Part shown: positions 14,556 to 19,085 of the stretch, one piece after another | Numbering within the stretch: position 1 is the first letter of the stretch | How the letters are laid out: each line of letters starts with the position of its first letter | NCBI GenBank assembly: GCA_902803155.1 | Contig: CADCOU010000093.1 | Coordinates: 1-19,085 of the forward strand | Source: an uncultured Lachnospiraceae bacterium | Lineage (GTDB): Bacteria; Bacillota; Clostridia; Lachnospirales; Lachnospiraceae | Direction: 5' to 3' | DNA: 19,085 nucleotides | Made by a program: the position numbers and the translations under genes | Notes under the pieces: generated by a model | Database searches by the model: none | What the model saw: only the letters and a program-made list of their open reading frames with translations | Told to the model about the DNA's origin: nothing

Positions 14556-15458
14556 TCAGGACTGATTACTGATATCCCAGGTGTCCTGCTCATCCGCGCT
14601 GTTGTCCTCTCCACTCTGATGGATCTCATCCCAGGTATCGCCAAAGAAACTGTTGTCAAACCCGTAATCATCACCGTAAACCACCGGCAGATCCCACAGG
14701 AGGTCTTCCAGTTCCTCTTCCCCAAGCAGTTCCTGCATCAGCGGATAGTCGATCACACCATTCGGATCCATATCCAGATCCTCCTGAAACGCCATGATCG
14801 CATTGCGGGTCGCCGGACCGTACGAGCCGTCAATGCCTCCGCACGGGTATCCCTCCGCAGTGAGTTCCTGCTGTACCGCTTTGCAGATCGACGAATTATT
14901 TAAAAAGGTCTGGTTCGGCCAGGAGCCGGTCGCGAAAGAGATCAGAATCACGTTCTCGTCCCAGTCAAGATAAAACGTGATCTCTCCGACATGCCACTTC
15001 GGCTGATACCGGTACAGGTAAGAAACGCTGGACCGGATGTCTGTCTTAAACATATTCGCAAGACGGGTCCACCCGTTGTTCACTGCAGATGTATACAGGG
15101 CATCATTCGTCGGCGTCGTATCCAGAAGCGCCGGTCCGTACGCATTGGCCACTTCCGTGATCGAATCGCCGAGCTGGATGCCGCGGGCAGTTGTGAGTAC
15201 CCCTTCTTTACTCGGATCAGAAGACGGATCATACCAGAAGCTTCTGACACCGCCGGAAGGTGAAGTCGCATACAGCCAGTCTTCCAGGCTGTAGTTGTAC
15301 GGAGCCAGATAAGAGATACCGGACATATCGTCCGCACTGACAACGAAATCATATGAATCCAGCGGAAATACATCAATATCCGCCCAGGCCGGGATGCTCA
15401 TACAGAGTACCAGTACCGCCGCTGCATATAAAACTGCAAATCTCTTTCTTATATTCAT
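14556..15458 (-). CDS. Secreted protein with peptidoglycan-binding domain
   Basis: A 300-residue exported protein. Residues 1-26 are a signal peptide ending in a good cleavage site (SIPAWA). Residues 27-185 are a domain I do not recognise, rich in aromatic residues (SFWYDPSSDPSKEGVLTTARG; IQLGDSITEVANAYG), somewhat like beta-rich wall-associated repeats. Residues about 188-245 are a PG_binding_1 domain (CKAVQQELTAEGYPCGGIDG, then SYGPATRNAIMAFQ). The C-terminal 50 residues are strongly acidic and low-complexity. I chose the ATG at 15458 because of a GGAGAGGGGG ribosome site and the signal peptide; a longer in-frame version from 15674 would overlap the hydrolase gene and lose the signal. It is the last gene before the terminator at 14508-14537. 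Confidence 0.82.
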   Translation of the reverse strand: MNIRKRFAVLYAAAVLVLCMSIPAWADIDVFPLDSYDFVVSADDMSGISYLAPYNYSLEDWLYATSPSGGVRSFWYDPSSDPSKEGVLTTARGIQLGDSITEVANAYGPALLDTTPTNDALYTSAVNNGWTRLANMFKTDIRSSVSYLYRYQPKWHVGEITFYLDWDENVILISFATGSWPNQTFLNNSSICKAVQQELTAEGYPCGGIDGSYGPATRNAIMAFQEDLDMDPNGVIDYPLMQELLGEEELEDLLWDLPVVYGDDYGFDNSFFGDTWDEIHQSGEDNSADEQDTWDISNQS

Positions 15459-15477
15459 ATATCCCCCTCTCCTGTAA

Positions 15478-15515
15478 TTGGGCAGGAGCCTCTGAAACAG
15501 GACTTTCATGCCCAA
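15478..15515 (-). repeat. Inverted repeat between hydrolase and PG-binding genes
   Basis: TTGGGCA (15478-15484) pairs with TGCCCAA (15509-15515) around a 24-base loop that starts in the last codons of the hydrolase gene. No T-run of note follows, so it is more likely a processing or attenuating hairpin than a full terminator, or chance. Confidence 0.3.
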
Positions 15516-15516
15516 A

Positions 15517-16473
15517 TCATCCGATATTCTCCAGGAACTGTCTGACAATCTGCGTATATGCTTCCTCCCCCAGAACCTTCCTGGAATGCGCGTGCGTCGC
15601 CTCATCCACCAGATGCAGCTCACAGTACCCGGAAGCTGTTTTCGCAAGTTCCTCGCTGTTGGCGCAGGGCACAAAATGATCTTCTTTCCCGTGGATCAGG
15701 CAGACCGGTACGGAATTGTCCTTCAGGGCATCCCTTGGTGAGGAATCCTTCATGTCAAAATGATACATCCTCTGCAGTGTGCGGTTTACCGGATCGATCA
15801 TGAATCCGATATGCATGCTCCGATAACCGCTTCCGATCAGGTCATACAGGTTTGCAAAAGGACAGTCGGCCACCACAAACCGGACCTTCGGCCGGTACTT
15901 CAGGACGATGAGCGATGCAGCGGCACCCATGGATTCCCCGTGTAGTCCCAGTTCGATGTCTTCACCGTACCGGTCATAGGTATCCTCGATCACCTTTTGA
16001 AGATCCTGCGCTTCAAAGTTCCCGATCGAACATGCGGCGTCCTTATTCACGCCATGGTCCCTGCAGTCGTAGATAATGCAGTTGTACCCGAGGGACAGAA
16101 ACGTCGGAATGTATTTGACTGTCCCGTACCGGTTCGAGGTGTAACCGTGCGTCAGGATAACATACTTCCTGCCTATATCCTGCGCGGCGTCCTCTCCACG
16201 CAGCCTGCTCCAAATGCTGTTCTCCGTTTTCACCAGCTCACAGTGGAGCGTGTATCCGTCCATACCGGAAACTGTATATGAGGATCGCTCGGTCAGGTCA
16301 AAATCCCCCCACAGTCCCTGCTCAATCTCCCAGTCCTTTTCCTCCGCCAGAGTCTTTCCCTTTGGCTTAGCGATCCGGCGTGCAAGGTACATACTTCCAC
16401 CGCCCGCGGCAACTGCCGCGGCAGAAGCACCTCCCAGAAGCATTGCCTTCGCGGCACTGCTGACAGTTCCCAT
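15517..16473 (-). CDS. Membrane-anchored alpha/beta hydrolase
   Basis: A 318-residue serine hydrolase of the alpha/beta-hydrolase fold. Residues 9-30 (AKAMLLGGASAAAVAAGGGSM) form a single N-terminal membrane anchor or uncleaved signal followed by RR, so the catalytic domain may face outside. The oxyanion region is LTHGYTSN (107-114), the nucleophile elbow HGESMGA with Ser181, the acid Asp265 in HGKEDHFVP, and the base His294 or His296 in EATHAHS. This layout matches the esterase/thioesterase-like proteins often annotated as alpha/beta hydrolases of Clostridia. Start: ATG with AGGAGGAAAAA upstream. It follows proB by 33 bases, so co-transcription is likely though no functional link is known. 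Confidence 0.88.
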   Translation of the reverse strand: MGTVSSAAKAMLLGGASAAAVAAGGGSMYLARRIAKPKGKTLAEEKDWEIEQGLWGDFDLTERSSYTVSGMDGYTLHCELVKTENSIWSRLRGEDAAQDIGRKYVILTHGYTSNRYGTVKYIPTFLSLGYNCIIYDCRDHGVNKDAACSIGNFEAQDLQKVIEDTYDRYGEDIELGLHGESMGAAASLIVLKYRPKVRFVVADCPFANLYDLIGSGYRSMHIGFMIDPVNRTLQRMYHFDMKDSSPRDALKDNSVPVCLIHGKEDHFVPCANSEELAKTASGYCELHLVDEATHAHSRKVLGEEAYTQIVRQFLENIG

Positions 16474-16506
16474 CGATTTTTCCTCCTGCTGTAAGGTCTG
16501 TATATG

Positions 16507-17310
16507 TTACAGGATTCTCTTCCCCGCAAACAAAGTACCCACCGGCACTCCATGCACGATATCATGCAGAACCTCCGGACGTTTCCCGTTGCAGATCGTC
16601 ACATCGATGCCCTGTCTGGTAGCCAGTTCCGCTGCCTGCAGTTTAGTCTTCATACCGCCGGTTCCGCGCCTGGAACCTGCTCCGCCGGCCAGGTCATACA
16701 GAGACTGACTGATCGTTTCAATGCGATGGATCAGTTTCGCGTGCGGGTTGAATCTCGGATCCGATTCATAGAAGCCATCGATATCAGAAAAGATCACCAG
16801 CTTCTCGGCACGGACCAGTACCGCCACGACAGCAGAAAGCATGTCGTTGTCACCGAACAGCCGGTCCTTGGACTCGATCTCCGTATAACTGACAGAATCA
16901 TTTTCATTTACGATCGGTATGATCCCGTTCTCCAGAAGCGCCTCGAAAGTATTCGTAAGGTTTTCCTTCTTCTCCTCCTGTTCGATGTCCGACGCATTCA
17001 GAAGGATCTGCGCGATCGTATGCCCGTACTCACCGAAAAACTTATCGTACAGGAACATGTTCTGGCACTGTCCGACCGCTGCCGCCGCCTGCTTCATGCG
17101 CATGGATTCCGGTTTGGTTTTCAGTCCCATCTTGCTCGAGCCGACTGCGATCGCGCCGGAAGAGACAAGGATCACCTGATAGCCCATGTTCGCTACATCG
17201 GAAAGTACAAGCGCAAGCTTGTCAAATGCCTTCAGGTTTGTATTGCCGATATCATTGGTCAGGCTCGATGTTCCGACCTTAACTACGATTCTGTTCTGTA
17301 CCAGAGACAT
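16507..17310 (-). CDS. proB: Glutamate 5-kinase, short form without PUA domain
   Basis: A 267-residue amino acid kinase that phosphorylates L-glutamate with ATP, the first step of proline synthesis. Motifs are KVGTSSL (11-17), the glycine-rich SSGAIAVG (50-57), NENDSV (135-140) and FGDNDMLSA (152-160) for glutamate and nucleotide, SDIDGFY (175-181), and GTGGMKTK (216-223) near the nucleotide site. It lacks the C-terminal PUA domain of the 367-residue E. coli enzyme, as many Clostridia forms do. Start: ATG with AGAGGA upstream. proA, usually next to proB, is not adjacent here: the following gene is a hydrolase. No T-box-like TGGNACCGCG sequence is visible in its leader. Confidence 0.95.
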   Translation of the reverse strand: MSLVQNRIVVKVGTSSLTNDIGNTNLKAFDKLALVLSDVANMGYQVILVSSGAIAVGSSKMGLKTKPESMRMKQAAAAVGQCQNMFLYDKFFGEYGHTIAQILLNASDIEQEEKKENLTNTFEALLENGIIPIVNENDSVSYTEIESKDRLFGDNDMLSAVVAVLVRAEKLVIFSDIDGFYESDPRFNPHAKLIHRIETISQSLYDLAGGAGSRRGTGGMKTKLQAAELATRQGIDVTICNGKRPEVLHDIVHGVPVGTLFAGKRIL

Positions 17311-17340
17311 GATAATGGTTCCTCTCTATCAGCTGTCCGG

Positions 17341-17363
17341 AAGATCCGCAAAGTGCGGATCTT
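17341..17363 (-). promoter_or_regulatory. Hairpin in the proB leader
   Basis: AAGATCCGCA (17341-17350) and TGCGGATCTT (17354-17363) form a perfect 10-bp stem with a 3-base loop, about 30 bases upstream of the proB start and inside the predicted leader. No T-run follows on the minus strand, so it is not a simple terminator. It may protect the mRNA 5' end, or be an operator as DNA. Confidence 0.45.
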
Positions 17364-17391
17364 ACTTCCGTCCGTAATACATACTTCGTAC

Positions 17392-17420
17392 ATTCTATCT
17401 GATTGATCTGCTGAGTGCAA
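17392..17420 (-). promoter_or_regulatory. Candidate promoter of the proB operon
   Basis: On the minus strand TTGCAC (17420-17415), 17 bases and TAGAAT (17397-17392), predicting a start near 17385. The -35 begins at the base right after the upstream terminator stem. Confidence 0.5.
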
Positions 17421-17447
17421 CAGCCCCGGAGCATATCTCCGGGGCTG
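17421..17447 (-). terminator. Stem-loop after the surface protein gene
   Basis: CAGCCCCGGAG (17421-17431) pairs perfectly with CTCCGGGGCTG (17437-17447) around CATAT. The minus-strand tail is only TTGCA, so release may be inefficient, but position 38 bases past the stop codon fits a terminator. Confidence 0.65.
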
Positions 17448-17485
17448 CAGGAATAACTCATGTGGCTTCACAGCTGATCAGCTGT

Positions 17486-19085
17486 TTATTTGATCTTGAT
17501 CTTGAAGTCTTTCTTCTTGCCGGATCCGTCAAGAGCCATCGCGGTGATCTTCACCGTCTTGCCCTTCCCGGCCGCAAGCGCCTTGACAGTTCCGTTGGAA
17601 GCGACTGTCGCCCATTTTGTATTGGAAGATGTCCACTTCACGTTCTTGTTTGCCTTGCCCTTTGTCGTTGTTACCTTCGCCTTCAGTTTCACAGTCTTCC
17701 CGACCTTGACGGTCTTCTTGCCGCTGATCGCAATCTTCTTGACCATTCCTTTCATGATGAAGATCTTAAAGGTCGCCTTCTCAGAAGGAGTCGTCACAGA
17801 CTGGGCAGTTATGATTACAGTCTTTCCTCCGGCCTTTGCATTGAGGCTCACAACACCTGTGCTGCTTACCATCGCCAGACTCCGATTGCTGGATGTCCAT
17901 TTCAGCGGGTAATTCTTTACATTGCCCGGCATAGCCACTGCCGAGATCTGTACTTTCTTCCCTGCTGCAATCTGATTGGAGATCGCGCTGAGCTTGATCG
18001 TTGCTTTCAGTTTACTGCCGTAGACACGTGTCTCAGTCTTCTTGCATCCGCTGCAGGTACGTTTCTGCTGTGCCGCCTTGAATATGGTTGCCTTCGATGT
18101 CGTCGTCCATGCGCTCCAGGTGTGTACATGAACAGGTTTCACGCTCGTATTATTCGCCAGCGATGTTCCTCCCGACAGGTTCTTCCACTGTGTCTCATTT
18201 CCGGCAAACTGAACATTCGCGCCGGAAGCGACGGAAGATTCAAATGCGCTCTCCGGGATCGCTGCTGTCAGGCTCTTAGGAAGTGAAACATCCGTTACGT
18301 TATTCAGACCTGTGAAGGCATTTTCACCGATCTTCGTGACTCCTTCCGAAACAACTATCTTCGTGACGCCAAGATCCTTAGCCGCCTGAGCCCATGGAGC
18401 AGATTCATCCGCTCCGTCCCCATAGTCTTTCATTGCCGCGCTCTGAGCTCCGCTCTTCACACCGATCGTAAGGACCCCGTTCTCAATGCTCCAGGTAATA
18501 TCGGTTTCTGCTTCACCACTTGCCGGCTTCTTCGGAATTGTTATGGTCTTTGTGCCGGGATAGACGGTTCCTTCAAATGTTACCGATGCGGTATAGACCT
18601 TCTTTCCATCCGCTTCATAGGTTGGGTCTGTATCCTCAGTGCAGGTAACGTCATTTGTCGTCACCGTTTGTGGATGCGAGTTATCATTCTGGCAGATAAA
18701 TGTAGCTGTTGCACTCTTCTGTCCATCCGGATCATCTGGTATCACCCATGTCCAGACTGGATCTCCCCATTTGTGGCCAAGTGCAGATTCCCCTACAGGT
18801 TCCGAAGTGTCTTGATACGTCTTTCCATCGAAACTAACCGTTGCAGTATAGGTCCTGTTTCCAGGCTCTGTACAAGTAGCAGTCGTTACAGATGTGATTT
18901 CCGCATCCTCGGTGTGTATATCGCCACAGTGGCTGCAGGTGAATGTGGCTTTTGCACTGCCGTAACTATCCCATGTCCAAGCCGGCTCACTCCATCCATG
19001 TCCGAATGCGGTCTCCGGCTCAGTCTTTGTGTCGGTATACTCTGTTCCCTCAATACTGGCTTTTGCAGTATAAGTTCTGACTCCA
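17486..19085 (-). CDS. Large repeat-rich cell-surface protein (partial, N-terminus beyond window)
   Basis: The reading frame is open from the window edge to a stop at 17486, giving 532 residues. In order: one incomplete and one full copy of an 74-85-residue unit (RTYTA...GxxY...GHxW...WTW...), the start of a third, a BspA-like leucine-rich segment (VTKIVVSEGVTKIGENAF, about 240-310), a H-x-W...CSGCKKTE segment (about 319-355), and two Ig-like Big_2 domains (about 358-433 and 447-532), each with the WTSSN core. There is no LPXTG, dockerin or S-layer motif at the C-terminus (ends KDFKIKIK). The nearest ATG in view (18745) is inside a repeat, so it is not the start. It probably acts in adhesion or wall association; composition is Thr/Lys-rich, as usual for such proteins. 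Confidence 0.85.
   Translation of the reverse strand, partial: GVRTYTAKASIEGTEYTDTKTEPETAFGHGWSEPAWTWDSYGSAKATFTCSHCGDIHTEDAEITSVTTATCTEPGNRTYTATVSFDGKTYQDTSEPVGESALGHKWGDPVWTWVIPDDPDGQKSATATFICQNDNSHPQTVTTNDVTCTEDTDPTYEADGKKVYTASVTFEGTVYPGTKTITIPKKPASGEAETDITWSIENGVLTIGVKSGAQSAAMKDYGDGADESAPWAQAAKDLGVTKIVVSEGVTKIGENAFTGLNNVTDVSLPKSLTAAIPESAFESSVASGANVQFAGNETQWKNLSGGTSLANNTSVKPVHVHTWSAWTTTSKATIFKAAQQKRTCSGCKKTETRVYGSKLKATIKLSAISNQIAAGKKVQISAVAMPGNVKNYPLKWTSSNRSLAMVSSTGVVSLNAKAGGKTVIITAQSVTTPSEKATFKIFIMKGMVKKIAISGKKTVKVGKTVKLKAKVTTTKGKANKNVKWTSSNTKWATVASNGTVKALAAGKGKTVKITAMALDGSGKKKDFKIKIK
18535..19084 (-). repeat. Imperfect protein repeats within the surface protein
   Basis: The units start RTYTAKASIEG (codon at 19078), RTYTATVSFDG (18856) and VYTASVTFEG (near 18598). 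The spacing is 222 then 255-258 bases. Each is followed by GHGW/GHKW, then WTW, then a Cys pair: FTCSHCG in the first, FICQNDN in the second (second Cys lost). A degenerate related unit further on has HTWSAW and CSGCKK. Confidence 0.7.

Noticed and set aside
15459..15674. 72-residue extension of the PG-binding protein overlapping the hydrolase gene
   Set aside because: It lies in another frame of the hydrolase gene and would bury the signal peptide; the ATG at 15458 has a strong ribosome site.
16504..17406. 300-codon plus-strand open frame opposite proB
   Set aside because: Antisense shadow of a complete glutamate 5-kinase.
17311..17460. Proline T-box riboswitch before proB
   Set aside because: No T-box core (TGGNACCGCG) or specifier-loop layout is visible on the minus strand.
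1..19085. CRISPR array, tRNA/rRNA genes, insertion sequence, phage or defence system
   Set aside because: I found no regularly spaced repeats, no transposase, integrase, nuclease or toxin-antitoxin-like gene, and no structural RNA gene by reading; all genes look like ordinary chromosomal functions.

Overview
The window reads as a chromosomal segment of an anaerobic, Gram-positive, Clostridia-type bacterium, probably Lachnospiraceae-like. This rests on gene content and style: G+C a little above half by eye, AGGAGG-type ribosome binding sites, a YerC/TrpR-type small regulator, a ferredoxin-dependent indolepyruvate oxidoreductase, and a surface protein with Ig-like (Big_2), BspA-like and H-W...CxxC repeats. 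There is no rRNA or other taxonomic marker, so the family is an inference. All genes lie on the minus strand except one MATE exporter. I saw no CRISPR array, tRNA, insertion sequence or phage gene.

Layout, left to right. (1) 1-2959: a sugar ABC importer operon read leftward (solute-binding protein, then two permeases, the last cut by the window edge), with a terminator-like stem-loop between the binding protein and the permeases. (2) 2960-3571: a 612-base control region with a good minus-strand promoter overlapped by a LacI/CcpA-type operator, a second identical-core operator 168 bp upstream, and further upstream another minus-strand promoter that leads into two strong hairpins, the second terminator-like (a candidate small RNA or attenuated leader). 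(3) 3572-4966: the plus-strand MATE exporter, ending at a bidirectional terminator shared with (4) 5093-6631, a sodium:solute symporter. (5) 6893-8632: a secreted TIM-barrel, glycoside-hydrolase-like protein resembling the DUF5722 group.

(6) 8733-14304: the most coherent unit, a tight five-gene operon: YerC/TrpR-like regulator, iorA, iorB, PLP aminotransferase, AMP-forming CoA ligase. Together these can interconvert aromatic amino acid, aryl-pyruvate, aryl-acetyl-CoA and aryl-acetate. The ATP-consuming ligase makes the reverse, biosynthetic direction (reductive carboxylation of scavenged aryl acids) at least as likely as fermentation. The promoter has an extended -10 box and a perfect 8+4+8 inverted repeat over the -35, a natural candidate operator for the regulator encoded first in the operon.

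(7) 14556-17310: a likely operon of a short glutamate 5-kinase (proB without a PUA domain, proA not adjacent), a membrane-anchored alpha/beta hydrolase, and a secreted protein with a peptidoglycan-binding domain. (8) 17486-19085: the C-terminal part of a large repeat-rich surface protein whose N-terminus lies beyond the window.

The best candidates for something under-described are the regulator-headed aryl-acid operon with its operator, and the structured RNA element upstream of the sugar transporter.
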